Below are positions 47,534 through 55,664 of a stretch of DNA of 64,000 nucleotides, piece after piece. A program made the position numbers and the translations under genes. Under the pieces are notes generated by a model, which was not told where the DNA came from, made no database searches, and saw nothing but the letters and a program-made list of their open reading frames with translations. The stretch covers positions 62,001-126,000 of the forward strand of contig JBMYRH010000015.1 in NCBI GenBank assembly GCA_049602155.1, in the 5' to 3' direction. Positions within the stretch are counted from its first letter, which is position 1. Every line of letters begins with the position of its first letter. The DNA is from JBMYRH01 sp049602155. GTDB lineage: Bacteria > Myxococcota_A > UBA9042 > PHBI01 > JBMYRH01.

Positions 47534-48433
47534 TTAAGGTAGAAAATACCTTAGTGACATGGAAAAGAGGGAGCCACCGGAGATGTCCGTGTAGGTCGAA
47601 AAGGCAGCATCGACCGCTAGGCTCGTCGAGACATACCCGACTCCAAAGGCGACGGATGTGTGATCCTCGATCCCACCGAAGCTGACCCCAGCGCGGGCCA
47701 CGACGACCCCACCAAAGAGGTACTGGAGTCCAGCACTGTAGTGCGGGAAGAGGTTCTCCGGATCCGTTTGGAGGTCCAGGTTCACGTCGAATGAAGCCTG
47801 GAACGACTCATAGGTGAACGCGGCCCCCGTGCCGAGTTGGCGTGGTGCATACTCGGTCTTAGTGTCGATGAGGTTTTGGCCGACTAAGCCGACTCTGAAC
47901 ATCTGCATCACCTCGATGATGATGCCTGCATCCAACGTGAAGAAGTTGGGGTCAGAACCAGCGAGTCGGTCCAGGGTCAGGTATCGACCGCCGACACCTA
48001 CGCGGAACTCAACTTCGCCGAAGTCCCAGCCCCCGGCCAGTCCAGCCCGGATTTGATGCCCATCACGCTCGTAACCTTCACCCTGGCCCAAGAGGAACGT
48101 GTAACCCACGCCCATCGCGAAGGCCTGATTGGTCTTCGAGTCCACTGCGGCGGCCCCCACAGCGTGAGACTGCATGGCGTCTGAGTAGCTGTAGCCTGCT
48201 TCGATGGCGTATTGACTCGCGATACCCATCCCCGCTGGGTTGAAGTAGAGCCCTGACGCGCCCACAGCGGTCGCTCGCACGGAGTCTGCGGTCCCTAGTG
48301 CGGCCGCCGGTGCACCGTCTTCGCGCGCCATGGTCGAGGGCGTGAGTGTCAGGATGAGGAGTGCTGTGAGGGTGCCCAAGAGGCCACGATAAGTCGTGAC
48401 GCTAGGTCGGGTCTTTGGAACGGTTCGCTCCAT
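47534..48433 (-). CDS. Outer-membrane beta-barrel protein, PorV/FadL-like
   Basis: 299 residues. An N-terminal signal peptide (basic start, then LLGTLTALLILTLTPSTMA) is followed by a segment typical of PorV/UPF0164-type barrels (ATAVGASGLYFNPAGMGIAS), then alternating amphipathic strands to a C-terminal aromatic-rich strand (FSMSLRYFLP). Such proteins sit in the outer membrane; a transport or secretion-accessory role is possible but cannot be deduced. It has its own promoter and is convergent with nothing, lying between metK and a divergent small membrane protein gene. Confidence 0.75.
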   Translation of the reverse strand: MERTVPKTRPSVTTYRGLLGTLTALLILTLTPSTMAREDGAPAAALGTADSVRATAVGASGLYFNPAGMGIASQYAIEAGYSYSDAMQSHAVGAAAVDSKTNQAFAMGVGYTFLLGQGEGYERDGHQIRAGLAGGWDFGEVEFRVGVGGRYLTLDRLAGSDPNFFTLDAGIIIEVMQMFRVGLVGQNLIDTKTEYAPRQLGTGAAFTYESFQASFDVNLDLQTDPENLFPHYSAGLQYLFGGVVVARAGVSFGGIEDHTSVAFGVGYVSTSLAVDAAFSTYTDISGGSLFSMSLRYFLP

Positions 48434-48532
48434 GGTGCTACTTCTCCGCGCCCGCGTGGGCCGCTGCCTCGACGAGTTCTTTGGTGTCGGTGGCGTAAGG
48501 GGACAAAACGCCGATACTCCGACAGTGGCTGG

Positions 48533-48561
48533 ACATTAAATCTGGGTCCGAATGGTGTCAA
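48533..48561 (-). promoter_or_regulatory. Promoter of the beta-barrel protein gene
   Basis: Minus-strand TTGACA (48561-48556), a 17-bp spacer and TAATGT (48538-48533), giving a leader of about 95 nt. Confidence 0.6.
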
Positions 48562-48656
48562 AGAAATGAGTCGCCTCGATCTTGCGTTAAGTCCTTACGT
48601 GCCTTAGGGATTGTCCGATCTCGCCTGTCCTCGATCATCGTCGGTAAGGGTTGCCC

Positions 48657-48839
48657 ATGTCTGAACAAGAGAACACCCCGTCCCTCTTCCGTTGGGCCGC
48701 TCTCGCGGGCGCTTTTTGCGTTGCCTTCATGGTCGTGAAGACGGTCTTTGAGGTTGCATTCACGGCGCTCTTTTATGGCGGGGTGACCCTGGTTGCTGCC
48801 GGGATCGCAGTGCGAGTCGTCAAGAAGCTGAAGTCATGA
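48657..48839 (+). CDS. Small membrane protein
   Basis: 60 residues, unknown. A short polar N-terminus (MSEQENTPSLFRW) is followed by two hydrophobic stretches and a basic end (RVVKKLKS), consistent with a two-helix inner-membrane protein. TAAGGG lies 6 nt before this ATG, which is preferred to the TTG two codons earlier. It overlaps the next gene by ATGA. Confidence 0.6.
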   Translation: MSEQENTPSLFRWAALAGAFCVAFMVVKTVFEVAFTALFYGGVTLVAAGIAVRVVKKLKS

Positions 48840-49471
48840 GTCGTTGGCGTCGTGCGTCCGTCTACCTGGCTGTACTGCTGAGCGCAGTGCTCATCACCAA
48901 TGCAGGTGGTGGTGACTCAGCCTCGGCGACCTCTGCTGTCGGCGGCACCTCCGTTGAATTTCACGGTTGGTCTCCTGATTCGCAGTATGTCGCCTACACG
49001 AGGACGCGCCGCACGGTAGTGCGTAAAGGTCGCGGTAAGCCGCGCCTAAAGCGCCGCTCTCATCACCGTCGCGTGAAGGCGGGCCGCTTTAGTGGTACCG
49101 GGCCGATTGGCCCCAAGGAGCATATCCCGCGCTACGCAGAACGTCGGGGGTACATCACCCCCGAGCTCGACAGGCTCGAGGTCAGCGACACCGAGACGTG
49201 GTACGTCGCGCTAGAGGGGACCTATAAGCTGCGCCTCTCTGTGGGGGATGTCTTGTCCTGGGAGTTGGTCTTTGAGGACCAAGTCATCGAGCGTCGTGAG
49301 TTTGATTCGATCTACGTCAGCTGTGACGCCCGCATTTATCCATCTCCGGACAGGCGTCACGCGATCCTCGTGATGCATCTGAATCGCGGTTGGCATGTGG
49401 ACGGGGCTGTCTACCCAGTCAGCTTACCAGCTGGGGTCGCCGAGGCATGGGAAGCGACCCAAGCACGTTGA
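48836..49471 (+). CDS. Secreted or membrane-anchored hypothetical protein
   Basis: 211 residues, unknown. The N-terminus (MSRWRRASVYLAVLLSAVLI) is a signal peptide or anchor. The segment FHGWSPDSQYVAYTRTRRTV resembles a single TolB/WD-like propeller strand; it is followed by a strongly basic patch (GRGKPRLKRRSHHRRVKAG) that could bind nucleic acid, polyphosphate or an acidic envelope polymer. Translationally coupled to the small membrane protein, so the two may work together. Confidence 0.6.
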   Translation: MSRWRRASVYLAVLLSAVLITNAGGGDSASATSAVGGTSVEFHGWSPDSQYVAYTRTRRTVVRKGRGKPRLKRRSHHRRVKAGRFSGTGPIGPKEHIPRYAERRGYITPELDRLEVSDTETWYVALEGTYKLRLSVGDVLSWELVFEDQVIERREFDSIYVSCDARIYPSPDRRHAILVMHLNRGWHVDGAVYPVSLPAGVAEAWEATQAR

Positions 49472-49485
49472 GTACGGGGCCACGG

Positions 49486-49896
49486 CTAAGAGCTGGCATC
49501 CTTTAATTGCCAATGGCCCGCGCCGTCGTAGGCGAACATCTTATCTCGCTGTCTACCGAGGGCGATCATGAGCGCACGTTTGGGGTTCGCGTCCGTCATT
49601 TCGTACTTCATGACGGTCTCCAGTAAGGCCTGCTCAGAATGCCATCCGGGGTTCTTAGACATCCAGGCTGCGAGCGCCGAGCTCACCTTTTTACGGCTGC
49701 GTCGGGGCTTTGACTTGATACGAGCCGCTGTGTCGCGGGCGGAGGGTCGGCCCTTCGTCCCGAGCCCAGAGGCGAGCAATTTGGCCGCTTCGACGACGGA
49801 CGCATACGTCCCGACTCGTCCACTTGGGAGGCTCACTTGTTGACCGTCGAAATGAATGGTCACGAGACCACTGTCAACTTCGATACGTGTACTCAT
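49486..49896 (-). CDS. Small basic hypothetical protein
   Basis: 136 residues, unknown. The start at 49896 (MSTRIEVDSGLVTIHFDG) has GGAGAA upstream. After a beta-rich N-terminus comes a Lys/Arg-rich linker (IKSKPRRSRKKVSSALAAWM) and a C-terminal helical domain ending in FAYDGAGHWQL, which has the spacing of a winged-helix wing. DNA binding is possible but unproven. Confidence 0.6.
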   Translation of the reverse strand: MSTRIEVDSGLVTIHFDGQQVSLPSGRVGTYASVVEAAKLLASGLGTKGRPSARDTAARIKSKPRRSRKKVSSALAAWMSKNPGWHSEQALLETVMKYEMTDANPKRALMIALGRQRDKMFAYDGAGHWQLKDASS

Positions 49897-50193
49897 CACG
49901 GGTTCTCCATGGACGCCACTCATAGGCATCAATCGAGAGGCACGTTGTTAAAGGCCACCTGCACTTGGGGGTAGAAACAGGGGGATTGCACGCGTCGCTT
50001 AATGTCCTCTCTAGCCCCATCGTAACCCCGTCTTCTCTGCATCGCAAACTGTAATAGTGTAAGCCATCATATGCACTTGGTGGCTTATGTCGGCCTCCTC
50101 TGTTGCGCTGCACGCGCCTCGTCGTAAGGGAGCGAGGCGTTCGTTTGAAAGGTGTCGTCGCTCTTCAAAGTCGTCGAGCGGTCGCTTGGGTCA
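49897..50193. other. Intergenic region upstream of the GT-C-like gene
   Basis: About 300 bp. It contains only short frames, the longest a 36-codon Ser/Arg-rich ORF from 50086 with no ribosome site, and a TAATAG box at 50052 with no -35. The promoter of the small basic protein should lie at its left end on the minus strand but is not evident. Confidence 0.4.
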
Positions 50194-50222
50194 TTGACGA
50201 GGTTGGACCCGCTGGCTAGGGT
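50194..50222 (+). promoter_or_regulatory. Putative promoter of the GT-C-like membrane protein gene
   Basis: TTGACG (50194-50199), a 17-bp spacer and TAGGGT (50217-50222), about 75 nt before the start. The -10 is weak. Confidence 0.4.
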
Positions 50223-50296
50223 TCGCCGGCTCTGATTTCTTAGGGAAGGACGACCTTTGACACGCAGGTGTTTCAAGCGATCCCAGGAGGGTGTTC

Positions 50297-51751
50297 GTGC
50301 TTAGCGCGGCGCAGACCCGAACGGGCTGGATGCTCTTTGCTGTGGTGTCGGTCATTTATGCGCTGGTGGCATGGGACCGAGTGCTGGAACCATCTCCGCA
50401 GTTTCATTTTGTCGATCTTGCCCACTCTTTCATGGCGGGAGAGCTCCACACGGACACGCCTCGCCAGCGCGCCAATACGTCGAACCCGGATGACCCCAAG
50501 GGCTACCGGGACGCGATTCGGAGGAGCCAGGCCGCCGGTGGTTGGAATGACTGGGCGGCGCTGCGCACGCTGACCATGGTGGACGGCACCGTGTTGACGG
50601 GGCGCTTCCCTTGGCCAGATAGCTCCGGTGAGCGCTCGAGGACATTTCACACGCTCGACGGCGAGTCGTGGCAGGTCGATGTCCGCAAAGACTTACGCAA
50701 AGACTGCGAGGGCTTGCCTGGGAAGCGCTGTGACGAGACGACGCACTATGTCTCATTTCCCCCAGGTCCAGCGCTCACGATGCTTCCCTTTGCGGCCATC
50801 TGGGGCTACGACACCAATGATGTGCTCATCACGATCCTCTTCGGAGGGTTGAATGCGCTGCTCCTCTTCTCTCTTTTGCAGCTGCTTGCGGCCCGAGGGC
50901 ATACGAGCCGTTCTCTCGAAGACAACGTATGGTTGACGGTGATGTTCGCGCTGGGATCGGTGGCCTTCTTCGTCTCGGTGCGCGGCGAGGTGTGGTTCAC
51001 GGCCCTTGTGCTCGGTGTCACTGTGAACTTGAGCTTCATGCTCGCTGCCCTCGATCTGCGTCGCCCTATGGTCGCGGGGCTCTTGCTCGGGCTGGGGATG
51101 GCGACACGGACGCCGCTGGCGTTCTGCTTTGTCTTCTTTGCGTGGCAACTCTTCTTCCCAGGGGGGCAGTGGCGTCGAGGACGTTGGCGGGAGATCTTGA
51201 CCCAAGGGACGCTCTTCGCGATCCCCATCCTCGTCGTCGGTGCAGGGCTCATGGCCTACAACCACGCCCGCTTTGGCCAGCCATTTGAGTTTGGGCACAG
51301 CCTTCTCGCCGGCGGGGCCGGCGCACGCATCCGGGACCACGGCTTGTTCAACACGTGGTACCTCAACGCCAACCTGTCCGCCGCGTTCGTCAACCTGCCT
51401 CGGCTGATGCCTGACGCGCCGTTCATCAACATCTCTAAGCACGGCCTGAGCCTGCTCTTTACGACGCCCGCGCTGCTGCTCTTGGTGCGCCCAAGGGTCT
51501 ACGCCCCGCTGGGTACGGCGCTTTGGGCGACTGTCTTCGCGGCGGCGGTCCCTGGGCTCCTCTACCAAAACACGGGCTGGGAGCAGTTCGGCTATCGCTT
51601 CGCGATGGACTACTTCCCTTACTTGGTGGCGCTCGTGGCCTGTGGCGGCCGGGAGCTCACGACGCGGGTGAAGGCGGTGATCGTCTTCGGTATCGTCGTG
51701 AACTTGTTTGGCGCCATCACCTTTGGTCGATTTAGCGACCTTTACTACTGA
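50297..51751 (+). CDS. Polytopic membrane protein, GT-C glycosyltransferase-like
   Basis: 484 residues with about ten hydrophobic helices. The first periplasmic loop is long (about 130 residues) and includes FVDLAHSFMAGELHTDTPR, in the place where PMT/GT-C enzymes carry their acidic motif, but a clear DE/DD pair is not seen. KHGLSLLFTTPALLLL and FAMDYFPYLVALVACG occur in many predicted polyprenyl-phosphate sugar transferases. The role is probably envelope glycosylation. GTG 50297 is used because AGGAGG ends 6 nt upstream; GTG 50291 abuts that site. Confidence 0.65.
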   Translation: MLSAAQTRTGWMLFAVVSVIYALVAWDRVLEPSPQFHFVDLAHSFMAGELHTDTPRQRANTSNPDDPKGYRDAIRRSQAAGGWNDWAALRTLTMVDGTVLTGRFPWPDSSGERSRTFHTLDGESWQVDVRKDLRKDCEGLPGKRCDETTHYVSFPPGPALTMLPFAAIWGYDTNDVLITILFGGLNALLLFSLLQLLAARGHTSRSLEDNVWLTVMFALGSVAFFVSVRGEVWFTALVLGVTVNLSFMLAALDLRRPMVAGLLLGLGMATRTPLAFCFVFFAWQLFFPGGQWRRGRWREILTQGTLFAIPILVVGAGLMAYNHARFGQPFEFGHSLLAGGAGARIRDHGLFNTWYLNANLSAAFVNLPRLMPDAPFINISKHGLSLLFTTPALLLLVRPRVYAPLGTALWATVFAAAVPGLLYQNTGWEQFGYRFAMDYFPYLVALVACGGRELTTRVKAVIVFGIVVNLFGAITFGRFSDLYY

Positions 51752-51756
51752 GCTGC

Positions 51757-53214
51757 TTAAGGCCTAAGGGTCAGCATCCCGCGGCGCAGACGCGCTTGGC
51801 AGCGGGCCTTTCCGAGCGCTTCCATCGTCTCGAAGAGCGGTGGCGTGGCTTTTCGGCCCGTGAGGATGATGCGCAGGGGCATGAACAGATCACGAGGCGA
51901 CCACTCCAAGGCTTCGCATTGACCGCGAAGGCAGGCTTCGATGGACTCAGGGGTCCACGTGCGCTCAGCGTCGACCGCGAGGGTCACCGCTTTGATGGCC
52001 TTGTAGGTGCTCTTCTTGTCCTGTTTCTTGGGGATGAGGGCCTCGGCGTTGAGGTCGAACTCACCGGAGAAGAAGAAGGCGGTCTTGTCGAGGAACCCGT
52101 CGAGGCGCGTGATGCGCTCTCGTACCAGCGGTGCCAGCGTGGTGAGGTACTCGCTGCCGAGGAGCCACTCTTGCAAGCGGGTGACGAGCTCGGCGTCCTC
52201 CATCTCTCGAACGTAGTGGCCGTTGAGCCAGTCGAGCTTCTCCAAGTTGAAGGTGGGCCCTGTGACGCCCATCCGCTCAAAGGTGAAGGCCTCTAACATC
52301 TCCTCGAAGGAAAATTTCTCGCTCTCATCGGGCATGGACCAACCCATGCGGCCCAAGAAGTTCACCATGGCCTCGGGCAAGATCCCGATTCCTTGGTAGT
52401 AGTCGAGGCTGACCGGGTTCTTCCGCTTGGAGATCTTGCTCTTGTCCTGGTTGCGGAGCAGCGGCATATGGATGAATGAGGGCGGGTCCCATCCAAACGC
52501 AGCGTAGAGCTGCACGTGTTTTGGGGTCGACGGGATCCACTCTTCGGCGCGGATGACGTGGGTGATCTCCATCAAGTGATCATCGACGACGTTCGCCAGG
52601 TGGTAGGTCGGGAAGCCATCTGACTTGAGCAGGATCTGGTCGTCGATCTGGTCGTTTGAGATCCGGATCTCTCCTCGGAGGCCATCGATGAAGGTGGTTT
52701 CACCCTCCGTCGGCATCTTGAGCCGCACGACGTAGGTCTGCCCCTCGTCCAGGCGGCGCGTGACCTCTTCTTCACTTAAATCCCGATAGCGCCGATCGTA
52801 GGCGATATTCCGCTTCTGCTCTTTCGCCTCGCGGCGCATCTCCGCCAGTTCATCTGCTGTCGCAAAGCACCGGTACGCTTTCCCTTCTGTGATCAAGCGC
52901 TCCGCATGCTCTCGATAGAGCGCGGTCCGTTCACTTTGTCGGTATGGCCCGTAAGGCCCGCCCTTGTCGGGGCCTTCATCCCACTCGAGTGCGAGCCATC
53001 GTAAGCTGCGGAAGATGGCCTCTTCGCTCTCTCTCGATGAGCGGGTCTGATCGGTGTCCTCGATTCGAAGTACAAACTGACCACCATGCTTTCGAGCGAA
53101 GAGCAGATTGAACAGCGCGATATAAGCGGTCCCTACGTGGGGATCGCCGGTCGGGCTTGGGGCGATTCGAACGCGGACTGGTCGATCGGTGGGGACAGGG
53201 ATGTTCTGGCTCAT
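51757..53214 (-). CDS. gltX: Glutamyl-tRNA synthetase
   Basis: Charges tRNA-Glu (one such tRNA lies at 25587), 485 residues. RIAPSPTGDPHVGTAY is the HIGH-type motif, LRIEDTDQTRS follows, and SKISKRK is the KMSKS equivalent. The usual zinc-binding cysteines of the E. coli type are not evident. Discriminating versus non-discriminating activity cannot be told from sequence alone. The start overlaps the gmk stop by 4 bp. Confidence 0.94.
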   Translation of the reverse strand: MSQNIPVPTDRPVRVRIAPSPTGDPHVGTAYIALFNLLFARKHGGQFVLRIEDTDQTRSSRESEEAIFRSLRWLALEWDEGPDKGGPYGPYRQSERTALYREHAERLITEGKAYRCFATADELAEMRREAKEQKRNIAYDRRYRDLSEEEVTRRLDEGQTYVVRLKMPTEGETTFIDGLRGEIRISNDQIDDQILLKSDGFPTYHLANVVDDHLMEITHVIRAEEWIPSTPKHVQLYAAFGWDPPSFIHMPLLRNQDKSKISKRKNPVSLDYYQGIGILPEAMVNFLGRMGWSMPDESEKFSFEEMLEAFTFERMGVTGPTFNLEKLDWLNGHYVREMEDAELVTRLQEWLLGSEYLTTLAPLVRERITRLDGFLDKTAFFFSGEFDLNAEALIPKKQDKKSTYKAIKAVTLAVDAERTWTPESIEACLRGQCEALEWSPRDLFMPLRIILTGRKATPPLFETMEALGKARCQARLRRGMLTLRP

Positions 53215-53834
53215 GAGGGCTCCTCTGTCGGCTGGGCGATGAGCTGTTGGAGGTGGTCTGCTTGGCGGCGGGTGCGTTGCCGCTCGGCGTCGATGATGGC
53301 GATAAAGTCGTCAACCGCGCGCTCGAGCACGTCGTTCACGACGACATATTGATAGCGGTGAGCTTCAGCGATCTCGCTGCGCGCCACACCCAATCGGATG
53401 TCGAGCTGCTCTGCGCTCTCCGTACCACGGCCTTTGAGCCGCGTCTCAAGGTTCTCTAGCGCAGGAGGGACCATGAAGATTGTGACCGCGTCCGGGTAGA
53501 CCTCCATCAGCTGGATGCCCCCCTGTGGATCGATGTCGAAGAGCACATCAAACCCGGCCTCAAGGCGCCGCTCGACCTCAGCCTTGCTGGTTCCGTATCG
53601 GCGCGCATGGACGTGGGCCCACTCAGCGAATGCGTCCTCCTGAACCATGCCATCAAAGGTCGCGTCATCGACGAAGTAGTAGTCTTCGCTGTCGACCTCA
53701 CCAGGGCGCTGGGGCCGCGTCGTGTGGCTCACACTGAAGGCGATGTTTGGACGAACCTGGAGGACCTTGCCGGCGACAGTCGACTTACCGGTTCCGCTGG
53801 GGGCGGTAAGGATAATTAGGATTCCCTTACGCAA
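53211..53834 (-). CDS. gmk: Guanylate kinase
   Basis: Phosphorylates GMP to GDP, 207 residues. P-loop ILTAPSGTGKSTVAGKVL, then SVSHTTRPQRPGEVDSEDYYF for GMP binding. The start is TTG at 53834 (overlapping the yicC end by 8 bp), as no ATG/GTG lies in frame nearby and AGGTG is 8 nt upstream. Confidence 0.94.
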   Translation of the reverse strand: MRKGILIILTAPSGTGKSTVAGKVLQVRPNIAFSVSHTTRPQRPGEVDSEDYYFVDDATFDGMVQEDAFAEWAHVHARRYGTSKAEVERRLEAGFDVLFDIDPQGGIQLMEVYPDAVTIFMVPPALENLETRLKGRGTESAEQLDIRLGVARSEIAEAHRYQYVVVNDVLERAVDDFIAIIDAERQRTRRQADHLQQLIAQPTEEPS

Positions 53835-54732
53835 TGTTGTGCACCTGCTCCCTGATTCGCTCGAGTTCGACCTTGGCGGTGACGACGTTGGCAGACATGT
53901 CGGAGTCCCGGCATTTCGAACCGATGGTGTTGAACTCTCGCCCGAGCTCCTGGGTCAGGAACTCGCATCGCTTGCCCATCAAGGTCTCACCGTCCGGCAC
54001 CTCGCCTTGGAGCAAGACGCGGAACGCGCGGATATGGGCGCGGGCTCGTACGGTCTCTTCGGTGACGTCGCATCGGTCCGAGAAGAGGATCAACTCGCTC
54101 GCGACGCGGCCTTCGTCGAGGGTCTTACCCACGGCGGTGACGGCCTCCTCAAGCCGCTGTCGAAGGCGTGCCTCAAAGGCTTGGTAGATGGCCGGGCTGG
54201 CGGTCTCGATTTGTGAGAGGAGTCCGTCCAGCTTGGCCAGCCGCGCATCGAGGTCGTCAGCGAGGGCAGCGCCCTCTGTCGCCCGAGATGTATTGAGGTC
54301 CGCGGTGGCGCGGGTCAAGCCAGCGGTGAAGGCCTCGACGAGCGTCTCCGTCTGGGTTTGGACGCTCTGCAAGTTGACGAAGTCACCTTGGCGTAAGATG
54401 AGCTGTAGGCTCGGTGCGGGGCAGCCCAGGTCCTCAGCGAGCGCACTCAAGGCGTCCTTCATGGCCTGAGCGCCTGCGTGGTCAATGACCACCTCGACCG
54501 GGCGCGCAGCGCGGTCCTCCAGGGCGACGGTGACGTCGACCGAGCCGCGAATGACCTCGGCCCTAAGGACCCGCTTGGCGCTGGCTTCGGCTGCGGAGAA
54601 CTCGGAGGACATATGGAAGCGAATATTGAGGTTCCGATGGTTCACGCTTCGCAGCTCAATACGGTAATGCGCGCCTTCGACATCGAAGGTTGCGCTGCCA
54701 AACCCAGTCATACTTCGAACGGTTTCACTCAT
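53827..54732 (-). CDS. YicC-family endoribonuclease/stress protein
   Basis: 301 residues. VRSMTGFGSATFDVEGAHY and ELRSVNHRNLNIRFHMS open the protein and FNTIGSKCRDSDMSANVVTA closes it, all family hallmarks. YicC proteins are RNases involved in small-RNA turnover. Next to gmk, the usual synteny. The start overlaps the epimerase stop by one base (TGATG). Confidence 0.92.
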   Translation of the reverse strand: MSETVRSMTGFGSATFDVEGAHYRIELRSVNHRNLNIRFHMSSEFSAAEASAKRVLRAEVIRGSVDVTVALEDRAARPVEVVIDHAGAQAMKDALSALAEDLGCPAPSLQLILRQGDFVNLQSVQTQTETLVEAFTAGLTRATADLNTSRATEGAALADDLDARLAKLDGLLSQIETASPAIYQAFEARLRQRLEEAVTAVGKTLDEGRVASELILFSDRCDVTEETVRARAHIRAFRVLLQGEVPDGETLMGKRCEFLTQELGREFNTIGSKCRDSDMSANVVTAKVELERIREQVHNIA

Positions 54733-55664
54733 CAGGTGCCCTCTTTGTACCAAGCGACGGTGCGAGCCAACCCTTGTGTGAGTGGGATCGCCGTGGAGAA
54801 GTTCAGCAGCTCAGCAGCTGCGCGGGTGTCGGCGACAGAGTGGCGGACTTCACCATGCCGACCCGGGCCGTGGGTGACCGTAGAGTTGGACGCGATGAGC
54901 GTCCGGAGGGTCTCGACGAGCATATTGACGCTGATGCGCTGCCCAGAGCCGATGTTGACGACCTTTCCTGCGGCGTCGGGCGCCTCTGCGGCTAACAGGT
55001 TTGCGCGGACGACGTCGTCTACGAAGACAAAGTCGCGCGTCTGCTCTCCGTCGCCAAAGATGGTGATCGGATCACCTTTGAGCAGTCGGGTGATAAACGC
55101 GGGGATCGCGGCGGCGTAGCCCCCCTCGGGGTTTTGGCGGGGGCCGTAGACGTTGAAGTAGCGAAGCGAGGCGACCTCGAGGCTCATTGAGGCCGACCAG
55201 GCTGCTCCATAGAGCTCCCCGACGAGCTTGGACGCGGCGTAGGGGCTCTCTGGGCTCAGCGGGGTCGTTTCATGAATGGGGAGCGTCGCGGCCTGGCCAT
55301 ATGCGGCACAGCTCGCGCTGTAGACGACGCGCGCGACCCCTGCGCTTCGAGCGGCCTGATAGACAGCCATCGATCCGGTGGCGTTTACGGCGTGCGTGAG
55401 CTCAGGCGCCTCAAGGGAGCGCGGGACGCTGACCTGACCAGCGAGGTGAAAGACGGTGCGGCAACCACGCATGGCCGTCTTCAACGTCGCTTCATCGAGG
55501 ATGCTCGCTTCAAAGAGCTGGACGTCTAGGCCATCTAGGTTTGTGCGCCGGCCGGTCGAGAGATCGTCGATGACACGGACCGTGTCTCCACGTTCGAGGG
55601 CTGCGCGGGCGATACTCGACCCGATAAACCCGGCACCACCGGTGATGAGGAGTGTGTCGCTCAT
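54732..55664 (-). CDS. NAD-dependent sugar-nucleotide epimerase/dehydratase
   Basis: 310 residues of the extended short-chain dehydrogenase family. NAD site ITGGAGFIGSSIARAAL, catalytic S-x-Y-x3-K as SPYAASKLVGE with SASCAAYG before it, and RYFNVYGPRQNPEGGY. Closest in pattern to UDP-glucose or UDP-N-acetylglucosamine 4-epimerases; the substrate is uncertain. It shares overlaps with both neighbours in the five-gene leftward unit. Confidence 0.88.
   Translation of the reverse strand: MSDTLLITGGAGFIGSSIARAALERGDTVRVIDDLSTGRRTNLDGLDVQLFEASILDEATLKTAMRGCRTVFHLAGQVSVPRSLEAPELTHAVNATGSMAVYQAARSAGVARVVYSASCAAYGQAATLPIHETTPLSPESPYAASKLVGELYGAAWSASMSLEVASLRYFNVYGPRQNPEGGYAAAIPAFITRLLKGDPITIFGDGEQTRDFVFVDDVVRANLLAAEAPDAAGKVVNIGSGQRISVNMLVETLRTLIASNSTVTHGPGRHGEVRHSVADTRAAAELLNFSTAIPLTQGLARTVAWYKEGT

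Noticed and set aside
50086..50196. 36-codon Ser/Arg-rich ORF in the gap before the GT-C-like gene
   Set aside because: No ribosome binding site and composition like random GC-rich sequence.
50753..51568. 271-codon frame antisense to the GT-C-like gene
   Set aside because: Low-complexity Arg/Glu/Gln composition typical of the reverse of a membrane protein gene.
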